A program made the position numbers and the translations under genes. 62,099 nt of DNA from Deinococcus fonticola. Its GTDB lineage: Bacteria; Deinococcota; Deinococci; Deinococcales; Deinococcaceae. The stretch covers positions 1 through 62,099 of the forward strand of contig NZ_SMMH01000023.1 in the NCBI RefSeq assembly GCF_004634215.1, written 5' to 3'. Below the pieces are notes generated by a model that saw nothing but the letters and a program-made list of their open reading frames with translations, did not search any database and was not told the origin of the DNA. Within the stretch, counting starts at the first letter, position 1. Every line of letters starts with the position of its first letter. This document shows positions 27,979 through 37,914 of this stretch, piece by piece.

Positions 27979-29109
27979 TTACTCCTGGGAAACCGGAACG
28001 GAGGAGCGGTCGTATGGTTCGGGTTCAGGGGACAGGGCCGGTGGGGCGCCGGGGGTAAGCGCCTGGCTGGCCACGGTACAGTTGCGGCCCCGTTGTTTGG
28101 CGGCGTACATGTTCTGATCGACCTGCTGGAAACACGCGTCGGGCGACTCGAAATTGGCCCGCGCGATGCCCACCGAGACGGTGACGCCCGCGCCGCCCAG
28201 TTCACTGAAGTGCAGGGCGCCGACTTTCTTCCGGATGCGTTCGCCCAGCGTCCACGGGTCGGCCTGAGCAGCGTTGCGGAAAATGGCGGCGAACTCTTCC
28301 CCACCGTGACGGTAAGCGCGGTCATGGCGGCGCAGGCAACTGGCGATGGCCTCGGCCACACCCTTGAGCACCTCGTCGCCCACCTGGTGGCCGTAGCGGT
28401 CGTTGACCACCTTGAAGTGGTCGATGTCGATGAGACACAGCACGTCGTCTGGCGCGAGCTGATATAAGTCCAGATCGAACTGCCGGCGGTTGGGCAGCGT
28501 AGAAAGCACGTCCTGGTGCGCCTGTTCCTCGTACAGCCTGAACAGATGCAGTAGCCGGTAGCGGTTGTGCAGCATCATCGCGGCGATGACGTAAGCCAGC
28601 GCACAGAGCGCCAGCAGGGGCAGGTACACGGTCCGGTACAGGGTCAGGTCTTGGCTGTGCAGGGGCAGCAGCAGGGCATTGGGCACCAGGGCCAGCAGCA
28701 CCTTGCGCAGGGGCACCTGATAGGTCAGGGCCTGTTAGCGCACCTCGGGCTGCTGGCGCAACCACTGTCCCACCAGGGCCACGCTGATCAGGCTGATGGT
28801 TCCAGTCATGACGCCTGGCCCCCCCAGCGCGACGCGGTACATGATGGCGGGCAGCAGGCCGGCCACCAGCCACTCAGGCGAGAACCGTAGGGCCATCAGC
28901 ACCACCGGCACGGCCCTCAAATCGACGAAGACCCCCTCGGAAAGGGTGATAGGAAAGTTCATCAACAGAATCGGTGCGAGGCTCAGCAGCAGCCAGTGGG
29001 CATCCAGCTTCTGTTGCCGCAGGAACTGCCTGGGGTGGACGTAAGTGAGGCTCAGGCCGTACATCAGCGCGATCAAGAGAGAAAGGTTGAGCACAATGAC
29101 TTTGACCAC
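27979..29109 (-). pseudogene. membrane-bound diguanylate cyclase split by an in-frame TAA
   Basis: One continuous frame of 377 codons interrupted only by a TAA at 28735-28737. The upstream part (124 aa) is a 5TM sensor of the LytS/YhcK kind (four or five hydrophobic helices, LAPILLMNFPITLSEGVFVDLR). The downstream part (a GTG at 28716 could restart it, 245 aa) has two more TM helices and a GGDEF domain with LIDIDHFKVVNDRYGH and active loop RHGGEEF. A single C-to-T change of CAA would give this stop. The cyclase half could still be made by reinitiation but would lose the sensor. It is 50 nt from the IS4-like element. Confidence 0.8.
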
Positions 29110-29174
29110 ACGGCTCCTCTGTCGTACCGGCCTGGCCGGCCCACTCGGTTCACGGTCAACTGAGATCTTTCACC

Positions 29175-30547
29175 TTAAGCGGCATCACGCTTTTCCTCGT
29201 CCAATACGGCTAAAATCTGCTGTCTTTCCACTTCAATCTCGACCAGGCGAACCCAGCCAAGCAATCTGTGTTTGACCTGTTGTGCCAGTTTCCCCCAGTC
29301 AGGCGCCGAATATTCGGCGCCTGACGTGAGTTCATCCAGAAATTCCAGATGGCACAACAGAAACGCTGCGAAGCTCAAACACAAGAATCGCAGCACGCCT
29401 TGTTTCGTCTTCTGGCCAAATTTTCCCAGCGCAAACCGACTCTTCAGTGTTTTGAACAGGGCCTCGATCTTCCAGCGGCGTCGCCCAAACTGCCTGACGA
29501 CCTGCGGAACTCTTGGACGGTTCGTGACCACGAACCGTTGCTCCCGTTCGCCGTTTTGTTTACTGACCTCGGGTGCTAGCTATTCGTGCCGCGTCACATT
29601 TGGCGCTGATCGAAAAAACTCCGTGCAGGGCAGGGTTTTTCTACGAGCCTCAGCATTTCATATAACGTACCACGACTTCGTCAATTAGTTATTTAGCAAA
29701 CAGTAGGCTTTAAATACGTCAATAGAAGAATCTGTCCAATACTTCATCTCTAGAAAAGCCGTGTGGGACACATCCCGATATGCAGTATCCCCTAGCACCC
29801 GAGGTTACTGGCGGGAAGCCAGATCCAATACACCCAGAGTACCAACTCCGGCAGACCTTTCAGATGAACTTGACGCTGCTGACTCGTGATCTCGTGGAGG
29901 GCTTGGCCCTCCACCGTCTGGCGGTTCTTTCGCATGCCCACACTGAACGGCATTCCAAGCTGGGTCAGTCCCTTCAATAACGCCACGCTGCTGAATCCGG
30001 AATCCGCAAGAAAATGGAGCTGCCTCGTGCGATTTCTGATCTCTTGCGGAAGTTGCTGCACCAGTTTCAACGCCAGGTCATTCGGGCTGGGCTGTCCTTT
30101 GCCGCGCCAGATGCGAAAACTCCAGGGCAATCGAAGCTCACCGCAGCACACGTAGAGCACGACCAGATGAAGGCCCCGAACACGGTTCAGGGTGTGAATC
30201 CACCCCTCCAGGTCAGCAAATTCGCCCTCTTTAGCGATAGACGTCGTATCCACAATAAGCTCGATCACCGGTGGACGCCCACGGCGTCCACGCAAAGAGG
30301 CCTGCAACGCGCGGAGAGCGTGGTTTCGCATGGCACGGATCAACCCCCTGGTGCTCCACTGCTGATGATTCAGGAAGCGGCTGATCGCTCCAGGGGACTT
30401 GCAGCCGACATGATCAAAACGCGTCAGACCCAGCGCAGCCAGAAAGCAGGACAGCACCACGGCCAGCGTGTCTTGATGTTGTCGGCGCTGACATGCCGTG
30501 AGCATGTCAGCATAGAGACATCCAGCGCGGTCAATCTTTTTCGTCAC
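29175..30547 (-). pseudogene. DDE transposase interrupted by a MITE
   Basis: GTG at 30547 starts a transposase whose N-terminal 247 residues or so include the two catalytic Asp regions (LIVDTTSIAKEG and FLADSGFSS). At LPAS the frame is broken by a 240-bp inverted-repeat element. The C-terminal part (VVTNRPRVPQVV, then RRRWKIEALFKTLKSRF with the catalytic Glu and YREK-like region) continues at 29560 to the stop at 29175. Removing the element and one 5-bp TACTG copy gives an unbroken frame of 375 aa that reads LPASKQNGEREQRFVVTNRP across the junction, confirming the reconstruction. Confidence 0.88.
29566..29805. mobile_element. 240-bp MITE nested in the IS transposase gene
   Basis: 14-bp perfect terminal inverted repeats ACCTCGGGTGCTAG (29566-29579) and its complement (29792-29805), flanked by 5-bp direct repeats TACTG (29561-29565 and 29806-29810). 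The interior is AT-richer than the surroundings and has no coding frame with a recognisable product. It must have been moved by a transposase encoded elsewhere. Confidence 0.9.
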
Positions 30548-30612
30548 AACCTCAACATGAGGGAAAAAGACGTGCTGGACAAGTTCTTTGAAAACTGAAA
30601 GATCTCAGTCAA

Positions 30613-31142
30613 TGTAAGCGCGGGAATCTGGCAGAAGGCTGACAGCCCTGCCCGTGAACGCCCGGCCCCTGACGCCACAGACAGCAGCAGGCGGACACGA
30701 CAGCGGTTCCGTGGTCATTTTCTCACCTAAAGCAGCCCCACACGCTTTCGGGGAACTTTTTCGGAAGCTCCTGGAACGTCCAGTCAATGGGCGCATCTTT
30801 ACGGTAAAAACAGAGGGAACAAAGAAGGTAGACCAACGATCTTAAGCTATTTTCAGAATTTCACCAGCGAAGATCGCCATAGACTTTTAATTCCGCTGCA
30901 AATGTAATTAAAGTTTCAAATTTTTAAGCTATAGTCTGAATCACTAAAATCTTACGACTCGTAGGCCACTTCTGCGAAGTCCTCAACAAGGAAAAGTGTT
31001 GCAGCAAAAAACGCCCACCCGCACACGGTTACCCTGTCTTTTCCTCAGAAGAAAAACCGGTGTTTGGGGCTAAAATTCAGCAGTTTTAAGCTTGACGTTT
31101 GTCAGGACGGTGTGCGACGCCCGGCTTACGCTGAATGACGTC
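30613..31142. other. 530-nt non-coding, partly AT-rich region
   Basis: Between the IS right end and the TPR-GGDEF-EAL gene. Two overlapping small frames at 30605-30845 look like shadows and match no family. From about 30840 to 31090 the sequence is distinctly AT-rich for this genome (AATTAAAG, AAATTTTTAAGC, TTTTAAGC runs), which may be an extended promoter, a binding site for a nucleoid protein or foreign DNA. No clear terminator was found. Confidence 0.5.
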
Positions 31143-33587
31143 ATGCAAGTCACTCCCCTTGAAGCGCCCCAACCTGCCGTGACCGTGAATGTCCAACTTC
31201 GCGGTCTAGAAGCCACGGTGGTCAGTGACCCCCAGACGGCCCGCACCCAGCTGCTGTCGCTGCTCGAATACACCCGTGAAAAAGGCGACAGGGCCAACGA
31301 GGCTTACACCCTGTGTCTGCTGGGTGCCTGTGCCTTTTTTCAGGGCAATTACCCGGAAACCATGCTGTTCGCCAATTACTCACTGGCCATCAGCAAGAAA
31401 GAAGAATTGCGTTCGCTGGAAGCCCGTAACCTCAACGCCCTGGGGCTGGCTGCCGCCCAGACCAGCAAGTACGCCGAGGCCCTGGAGTTCTATATGGCCA
31501 GCCTGCAACTGGTGCACGACATCGGTGACGCCAATGGCCTCTGCCGCGTGCTGAGCAACATGGCGTCCCTGAACAGTGAACTGGAAGACCACGAGAAAGC
31601 TCTGGAACTCTATCAGCAGGCCGGAGAAGCCGCCGATCAGGTGAACAACGTCTTCTATATCGCGGACGCCAAACGCGGCACCATCGAGGAACTGCGTCAA
31701 CTTGACCGCAGTGACGAGGCCGTGCCGCTGATCCCCGAGGTGCTGGAACTGGCCGAGCTTTACGGCATGAAACGCGTCCTGGTCAACCTGCGCCACAGCC
31801 AGGCCATGATTCTGCTCGAGGAGCGGCAACTGGTGCCGGCCCTGGAAGCCGCCCACGCCGGATTCAAGGCTGCGCAGGAAGCCAACGATTACGAGGGCCT
31901 GAGCCTGATGCGCTGGATGTTGGGCGAGTGTTACTTCAACATGGCCGACTATTCTCAGGCGTACACCGAGTACAGCAAAAGTGAACGGCTGGCGCAGGCC
32001 ATCAACAACCCCGTCATCGAGTCCTACAACAAACGCAGCCTCTCCAAACTTTTCGAAGTCCAGGGTGAACTGCAACTGTCGCTCAATTACCTGCGGGCCT
32101 ACCTGGAGATAGAACACACCCTGCGCGAACGCGGCATGGCCCGGCGCACGCAACTGCTGTCCCACCAGGTTCGCGCCGAACTGACCCGGCGTGAAAAGGA
32201 ACTGGAACGCCAGCAGAACCTGGAACTGGCCGCCACCCACGCCCTGCTCGAAGAAACCCAGTCGGAGCTGAGGTACAAGGCCACCCACGACAGCCTGACC
32301 GGCACGGTCAACCGCATGCACTTCTGGAGCAAGGCCGAGCACTTCCTGGACTCGCTGCCGAGCGGCGGCCACGCTGGGCTGATTCTGGCCGACCTGGACG
32401 ACCTGAAAGACATCAACGACACCTACGGCACGGTGGCCGGCGATCAACTGCTGCTGGAAGTGGCCCACCGCCTGACCCAGACCGTGTCGGAAAATGACCT
32501 GGTCAGCCGCCTGAGCGGCGACGAGTTCATGATCCTGCTGACCAGCATGCCCGACCCCGACGCGGTGGAACTGGTCGCCGAGAAAATCAGGAACGCCATG
32601 CGTGCGCCCTTCCATTACGACAACCAGGCCATCTCCTTCAGCATGGCGCTGGGGTGCGTCAGTACGCCCAGCGACGGCACTGGCCTTCCCACCCTGCACG
32701 AGAAGGCTGAACTGGCCATCTACCGCGCCAAGGCACGCGGCACCAGCCAGATTGTGCGTTTCCGTCCAGAAATGAGCGCCCAGGAGCAGGAGCGCCGCCG
32801 CCTGAAAATGGAGCTGCCCGGCGCCCTGAAGGCCGGACAACTGCAACTGCATTACCAGGGGCAGTACAAACTGCCGGAACAGACCCTGAGCGGCTTCGAG
32901 GCCCTACTGCGCTGGCTGCACCCGCAACTGGGTTTCATTTCCCCGCTGACCTTCATTGGCCTGGCCGAAGAAAGCGGCCTGATCCTTGACCTGGGCCGCT
33001 GGGTCATCAACGAGGCGTGCCGCCAGGCCCGCGAGTGGAACCTGGACGAGCGCGACCTGACCATTTCCGTGAACGTCTCCTCGCAGCAGTTCGAGCACGA
33101 GGACTTCGTGCAGAACGTGCGCCAGGCGCTGGCCCAGCATGATTTGCCGGCCCGCTGCCTGGTCGTGGAAGTCACGGAAACCATGATTCACCGCGACCTC
33201 AGCCTGGCGCAGGCCACCATCCTGGAATTGCAGCACCTGGGTGTGCGGGTGGCCATGGACGACTTCGGCACCGGCTACAGCAGCCTCAGCATGCTGCGCC
33301 AGCTGCCTTTCCAGCAACTGAAGATCGACCGCACCTTCCTGCAAGACCTGACCACCGCGGCCGACGCCAAACAATTTACGCAGGCGTCCCAGTTCATGAA
33401 AGCCATTCTGGAACTGGCCCGCAGCGTCGACATTCTGGTGGTCGCCGAGGGGGTGGAATGCAGCGAGCAACTGGAACTGCTGAGCGCCATGGGCTGCGAT
33501 GAAGCACAGGGCTTCCTGCTGGGCTGCCCCCTGCCCGCCGACCAGGTCAGCCTGCCAACCCTGCAAACAACAAGAGCAGCAGGATAA
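31143..33587 (+). CDS. TPR-GGDEF-EAL cyclic di-GMP protein
   Basis: An 814-aa cytoplasmic protein. Residues about 25-345 are tetratricopeptide repeats, a coiled coil follows at about 345-385 (RELTRREKELERQQN region), then a GGDEF domain (about 390-550) and an EAL domain (about 560-805). The cyclase loop is degenerate, LSGDEFMIL (SGDEF), while the EAL domain keeps FEALLRW, VEVTETMI, MDDFGTGYSSL and LKIDRTFL, plus AEGVE, so it is predicted to be mainly a c-di-GMP phosphodiesterase with the GGDEF part as a GTP-sensing regulator. I prefer the ATG at 31143 over the upstream TTG at 31092. A good terminator follows. Confidence 0.88.
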   Translation: MQVTPLEAPQPAVTVNVQLRGLEATVVSDPQTARTQLLSLLEYTREKGDRANEAYTLCLLGACAFFQGNYPETMLFANYSLAISKKEELRSLEARNLNALGLAAAQTSKYAEALEFYMASLQLVHDIGDANGLCRVLSNMASLNSELEDHEKALELYQQAGEAADQVNNVFYIADAKRGTIEELRQLDRSDEAVPLIPEVLELAELYGMKRVLVNLRHSQAMILLEERQLVPALEAAHAGFKAAQEANDYEGLSLMRWMLGECYFNMADYSQAYTEYSKSERLAQAINNPVIESYNKRSLSKLFEVQGELQLSLNYLRAYLEIEHTLRERGMARRTQLLSHQVRAELTRREKELERQQNLELAATHALLEETQSELRYKATHDSLTGTVNRMHFWSKAEHFLDSLPSGGHAGLILADLDDLKDINDTYGTVAGDQLLLEVAHRLTQTVSENDLVSRLSGDEFMILLTSMPDPDAVELVAEKIRNAMRAPFHYDNQAISFSMALGCVSTPSDGTGLPTLHEKAELAIYRAKARGTSQIVRFRPEMSAQEQERRRLKMELPGALKAGQLQLHYQGQYKLPEQTLSGFEALLRWLHPQLGFISPLTFIGLAEESGLILDLGRWVINEACRQAREWNLDERDLTISVNVSSQQFEHEDFVQNVRQALAQHDLPARCLVVEVTETMIHRDLSLAQATILELQHLGVRVAMDDFGTGYSSLSMLRQLPFQQLKIDRTFLQDLTTAADAKQFTQASQFMKAILELARSVDILVVAEGVECSEQLELLSAMGCDEAQGFLLGCPLPADQVSLPTLQTTRAAG

Positions 33588-33605
33588 GGGAATAACTCAG
33601 GGGAA

Positions 33606-33635
33606 GCGCTGGAAATCCGTTGCGGTTTCCAGCGC
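33606..33635 (+). terminator. terminator after the GGDEF-EAL gene
   Basis: 10-bp stem (33606-33615 with 33626-33635), 10-nt loop, then CTCCTTTTAG. Confidence 0.8.
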
Positions 33636-33673
33636 CTCCTTTTAGACAGACCGACTCAGGCAGGGCCAGTTCT

Positions 33674-33723
33674 GGGAACCAAGAAAGAAAACCCCCGCCG
33701 AAGCAGGGGCTTTCTTGGTTCCC
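33674..33723 (-). terminator. terminator of the rpoA/ribosomal operon
   Basis: A long perfect 14-bp outer stem (33674-33687 with 33710-33723) encloses an inner GC hairpin with a CGAA/TTCG loop. On the minus strand the inner hairpin is followed by TTTTCTTTCTT, so it ends the rplQ transcript. Confidence 0.85.
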
Positions 33724-33751
33724 TTTCAAGGGAAGCTGTAACCCCGAGGGG

Positions 33752-34102
33752 TTAGACCAGTTCGATGATGGCCATGGTCACGCCGTCACCCCGGCGCGTG
33801 CCGACGCGCAGGATGCGGGTGTACCCACCGGGACGCTCGGCGTAGCGGGGGGCGACTTCGTCCATGACTTTGCGCAGAACGTCGTTGTCGTGGACGTCCT
33901 GGGCGACGAGGCGGCGGGCATGCAGGTCGCCGCCCTTGGCGGTGGTGATCAGTTTCTCAACGAAAGGGCGCAGCTCCTTGGCTTTCGTGAGGGTCGTCTG
34001 GATGCGGCCCTCGCGCAGCAGGGCGGTCGCCTGGGCGCGGGCCAGGGCGGTGCGGGCACTGCTGTTGCGGTTGAGCTTGCGTCCGGCTTTACCGTGGCGC
34101 AT
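33752..34102 (-). CDS. rplQ: 50S ribosomal protein L17
   Basis: L17 (bL17) of the large subunit, 116 aa. Opens with the family hallmark [20 protein letters not shown] and has the [26 protein letters not shown] block and the closing [24 protein letters not shown]. Last gene of the infA-rpmJ-rpsM-rpsK-rpsD-rpoA-rplQ operon, 29 nt after rpoA. Length is normal for bacteria with a short C-terminus. The operon terminator begins 29 nt downstream. Confidence 0.97.
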   Translation of the reverse strand: MRHGKAGRKLNRNSSARTALARAQATALLREGRIQTTLTKAKELRPFVEKLITTAKGGDLHARRLVAQDVHDNDVLRKVMDEVAPRYAERPGGYTRILRVGTRRGDGVTMAIIELV

Positions 34103-34131
34103 GGTGTGTCTCCTTGATCTTCAGTGACGGC

Positions 34132-35188
<1,057 letters not shown>

Positions 35189-35192
35189 GTAT

Positions 35193-35810
35193 TTAGCGCG
35201 AGTAGTACTCGATGATGAAGTTCTCGTTGATGGGCAGGGCCAGGTCTTCACGCGCGGGGAGGCGGGCGAAGGTGCCCTTGAAGTTGTCGGCGTCCATTTC
35301 CACCCAGGGGCTGACGCGGCGGCGCTTTTGCGCTTCCATGTTTTCCTGAATGAAGCCCATGCTGCGGCTGCCTTCGCCGACGCTGATCTCGTCGCCGATT
35401 TTCACACGGTAGCTGGGGATGTCGACTTTCTTGCCGTTCACGAAAATATGCCCGTGACCGACAAACTGGCGGGCCTGGCGGCGGGTGCTGGCAAAGCCCA
35501 TGCGGAACACGACGTTGTCCAGGCGGCGCTCCAGCAGTTGCAGGAACACGGTGCCGGTCACGCCGGGGACGTTCGAAGCTTCTTCGAACAGGTTGCGGAA
35601 CTGTTTCTCACCCATGCCGTACAGGCGGGCGAGTTTCTGTTTTTCACGCAGTCGCACCGAGTAGTCGCTGGGGCGGCCTTTGCGGCGCTGGCCGTGCTGG
35701 CCGGGGCCGTAGGGGCGCTTGTCCAGGTACTTCTGGACTTTCTCGGTTTCCGCGAGGTTGATGCCTTCGCGGCGGCTTTGTTTGGTGATAGAACCACGGA
35801 AACGACCCAT
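35193..35810 (-). CDS. rpsD: 30S ribosomal protein S4
   Basis: uS4, 205 aa, a primary 16S rRNA binder and in many bacteria the translational repressor of this operon. Opens [20 protein letters not shown], the S4 RNA-binding domain is at [39 protein letters not shown], and [31 protein letters not shown] matches the N-terminal region. It lacks the N-terminal zinc-binding cysteines found in some S4 proteins (C- type). Preceded by a 169-nt non-coding gap after rpsK, unusual inside this operon. Confidence 0.97.
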   Translation of the reverse strand: MGRFRGSITKQSRREGINLAETEKVQKYLDKRPYGPGQHGQRRKGRPSDYSVRLREKQKLARLYGMGEKQFRNLFEEASNVPGVTGTVFLQLLERRLDNVVFRMGFASTRRQARQFVGHGHIFVNGKKVDIPSYRVKIGDEISVGEGSRSMGFIQENMEAQKRRRVSPWVEMDADNFKGTFARLPAREDLALPINENFIIEYYSR

Positions 35811-35979
35811 TCAATTTCTCCTTGTATCAGTGAACTGTCATGTTCTGAACAGCTTCACTGGGTCTGCGGCCCTCTGGTGCCCAGCTTCTCGCGTGTGGTG
35901 ACGCTTCAGCAGCAGTGCCCTAAATGACAGGGAACGCCTTATGCAGCGAAGCTGGGGCAGGTGGGCACGCGCAGTCCGC
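35811..35979 (-). other. 169-nt gap between rpsK and rpsD
   Basis: No gene is visible. The gap breaks an otherwise tight ribosomal operon, so it could hold an internal promoter, an mRNA processing site or an S4-binding leader. On the minus strand a ribosome site (AAGGAG) precedes rpsD. Confidence 0.4.
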
Positions 35980-36375
35980 TCAGGCGCGGAATTTCTTCTT
36001 GGGGCGGCAGCCGTTGTGGGGCACGGGGCTGTCGTCCATGATGCTCTTGACTTCGATGCCGGAAGCCTGGATGGCGCGGATGGCCTGTTCACGGCCGGAG
36101 CCGCTGCCACGCACGATCACGTCCACGGCGTTCATGCCGAAGCTGGTCTGGGCTTTTTTCACGGCGTCAGCGGCGGCCAGCTGGGCGGCGTAGGGCGTGC
36201 CCTTCTTGCTGCCCTTGTAGCCGATGGTGCCGCCCGACGACCAGGCGACAGAGTTGCCGTCGGCGTCGGTGATGGTGACGATGGTGTTGTTGTAGCTCGC
36301 GTGAACGTAAGCCCGTCCAGCGCTGATGTTGCGGCGGGCGCGACGCGGAGCTTTGCCTTTGGTTGCTTTGGCCAT
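35980..36375 (-). CDS. rpsK: 30S ribosomal protein S11
   Basis: uS11, 131 aa, in the platform of the small subunit. Conserved [69 protein letters not shown] and the C-terminal [12 protein letters not shown] are all present. The basic N-terminus ([14 protein letters not shown]) is typical. 3 nt separate it from rpsM. Confidence 0.97.
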   Translation of the reverse strand: MAKATKGKAPRRARRNISAGRAYVHASYNNTIVTITDADGNSVAWSSGGTIGYKGSKKGTPYAAQLAAADAVKKAQTSFGMNAVDVIVRGSGSGREQAIRAIQASGIEVKSIMDDSPVPHNGCRPKKKFRA

Positions 36376-36378
36376 GGC

Positions 36379-36759
36379 TTACTTCCTCGCTGCCTTTTTC
36401 TTCCCGGCAACGGTCTTTTTCGGGCCTTTGCGGGTGCGGGCGTTGGTCTTGGTGCGCTGGCCGCGCACGGGCAGGCCACGGCGGTGACGCAGACCACGGT
36501 ACGCGCCGATGTCCATCAGACGCTTGATGTTCTGGCCGATTTCGCTTTTCAGGTCACCTTCGACCTTGTAGGTCTTCTCGATGGCCTCGCGCAGCGCCGA
36601 CTGCTCGGTTTCGGACAGGTTCTTGACGCGGGTATCGGGGCTGATGCCGGTGCGGGCAAGGACTTCCTTGCTGCGGGTCAGGCCGATCCCAAAAATGTAG
36701 GTGAGCGCAATCTCGATGCGCTTTTCGCGGGGAAGGTCAACGCCTGCAATACGCGCCAT
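36379..36759 (-). CDS. rpsM: 30S ribosomal protein S13
   Basis: uS13, 126 aa, at the head of the 30S subunit contacting L5 and the P-site tRNA. Starts [22 protein letters not shown] at the ATG at 36759; the 29 extra codons upstream in this frame are antisense/out-of-frame to rpmJ and are not used. The central [24 protein letters not shown] and Lys-rich tail ([13 protein letters not shown]) match the family. 2 nt after rpmJ. Confidence 0.97.
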   Translation of the reverse strand: MARIAGVDLPREKRIEIALTYIFGIGLTRSKEVLARTGISPDTRVKNLSETEQSALREAIEKTYKVEGDLKSEIGQNIKRLMDIGAYRGLRHRRGLPVRGQRTKTNARTRKGPKKTVAGKKKAARK

Positions 36760-36761
36760 AC

Positions 36762-36875
<114 letters not shown>

Positions 36876-36982
36876 GATGCCTCCTCGCGCCGCCTCACCA
36901 ATCGTGGTGATAAGTGGCAGCGCTCGACCCCCCAGTACCTGTCTGGCTGGTGGGGAATCTGTTGGTAACTGTCTAAGACCCT

Positions 36983-37240
36983 TTAGCGGCGGTAGACGAT
37001 GCGCCCACGAGTGGTGTCGTAGGGGCTGATTTCCAGAACCACGCGGTCACCAGGCAGGATGCGGATGTAGTGAATACGCATTTTTCCGCTGATGTAAGCG
37101 AGGATGTCGTGTCCCGTGTCCAGCTTCACGCGAAACGTGGTGTTCGGCAATGCCTCTTCCACGACGCCTTCCGCGCGTACGGTGTCTTCGTCCTTCTTGG
37201 GCTTTTTTTCCCGCTGTTCCGGCATCTTTCGTCTTGCCAC
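36983..37240 (-). CDS. infA: translation initiation factor IF-1
   Basis: IF-1, 85 aa, binds the 30S A site during initiation. The S1-like OB fold is complete ([58 protein letters not shown]). It has an N-terminal extension of about 18 basic residues ([16 protein letters not shown]) before the fold compared with E. coli IF-1. GTG start with GGAGG 5 nt upstream. First gene of the ribosomal operon; a promoter candidate lies at 37272-37301. Confidence 0.95.
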   Translation of the reverse strand: MARRKMPEQREKKPKKDEDTVRAEGVVEEALPNTTFRVKLDTGHDILAYISGKMRIHYIRILPGDRVVLEISPYDTTRGRIVYRR

Positions 37241-37271
37241 GCAACCTCCGGGCCTTTACAGGCCAAATGTC

Positions 37272-37301
37272 AGAGTACAACAGGGCGGGACAGGCCAGCA
37301 A
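37272..37301 (-). promoter_or_regulatory. promoter candidate for the infA operon
   Basis: On the minus strand TTGCTG (37301-37296), 18-bp spacer, TACTCT (37277-37272), about 32 nt before the infA start. This would drive the whole infA-rplQ operon. Confidence 0.55.
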
Positions 37302-37398
37302 GCTCAAGGAAAGGCAAAGAGATTGTGTCCAGAATAGGCGGACTTAAAGGCCACTTCTGCGCTGACGAACTCAATTTCAGAATAATTCATACTGCGGC

Positions 37399-37914
37399 AT
37401 GGATTTACTGGATCGCTTGCTGGGCCACGACGCCTGGACAACGGCTGCGCTGCTCGAACGCGCCCGGACACTCTCTGACGCGCAGCTCGATCAGGACATC
37501 AACGTCGGTCACCGCACTGTTCGGCTTACCTTGGAACACATTATCGACAATATGGAAACGTGGACAGACCTGATGAACGGCGTTCCACAGCGTACGTTGC
37601 TCGCGCCGCCCGAGCAGTGGCGCACGCTGGACGGCCTGCATGAACGCCTGAGAACCGTCACGCCTCAACTCGCTCAGCTGGCCCGCCGCATTCGGCAGGA
37701 AAACGCCTGGGATGACCTCTGGACGGATTATCTAGACGACCCGCCCCAGCAGAAAACCTACGGTGGTGCGCTGGCCCACCTCATCACGCACTCGATGCAT
37801 CACCGTGCCCAGCTGATTCATATGCTGAGGCACCTGAACGCGCCAGACGTCCCGGAAGGAGACGTGCTGAGCTGGGAAACTGAACACTCAAAGGGTCAAT
37901 CGGTGCCGGGCTGA
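37399..37914 (+). CDS. DinB/YfiT-family protein
   Basis: A 171-aa four-helix-bundle protein of the DinB superfamily, many copies of which occur in Deinococcus. The metal-binding His triad is seen as LEHIIDNMETW (first His) and AHLITHSMHHRAQLI (the HxxxH-like pair in the last helix). Members are metal-dependent enzymes, some of them thiol transferases (bacillithiol/mycothiol type), but the substrate of this one is unknown. Opens MDLLDRLLGHDAWTTAALLER, the standard DinB start. CATACT 5 nt before the ATG may be its -10. Its last 19 nt overlap the convergent pyruvate-kinase-like gene. Confidence 0.87.
   Translation: MDLLDRLLGHDAWTTAALLERARTLSDAQLDQDINVGHRTVRLTLEHIIDNMETWTDLMNGVPQRTLLAPPEQWRTLDGLHERLRTVTPQLAQLARRIRQENAWDDLWTDYLDDPPQQKTYGGALAHLITHSMHHRAQLIHMLRHLNAPDVPEGDVLSWETEHSKGQSVPG

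Larger units (their letters stand above)
29160..30608 (-). mobile_element. IS4-superfamily insertion sequence (IS701-like), 1449 bp including a nested MITE
   Basis: 13-bp terminal inverted repeats CTGAGATCTTTCA (29160-29172) and TGAAAGATCTCAG (30596-30608), flanked by 4-bp direct repeats TCAA (29156-29159 and 30609-30612). Without the nested 240-bp element and its 5-bp duplication the IS is 1204 bp. It carries one DDE transposase gene on the minus strand, which is now broken, so this copy cannot move by itself. A 4-bp duplication fits the IS701 group; the subgroup is an inference. Confidence 0.88.

Noticed and set aside
29272..29688. 138-aa plus-strand frame across the MITE border
   Set aside because: Antisense to the transposase and spans an element junction.
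30605..30845. Two opposite small frames beside the IS
   Set aside because: They overlap each other, start at the IS border and have no recognisable product.
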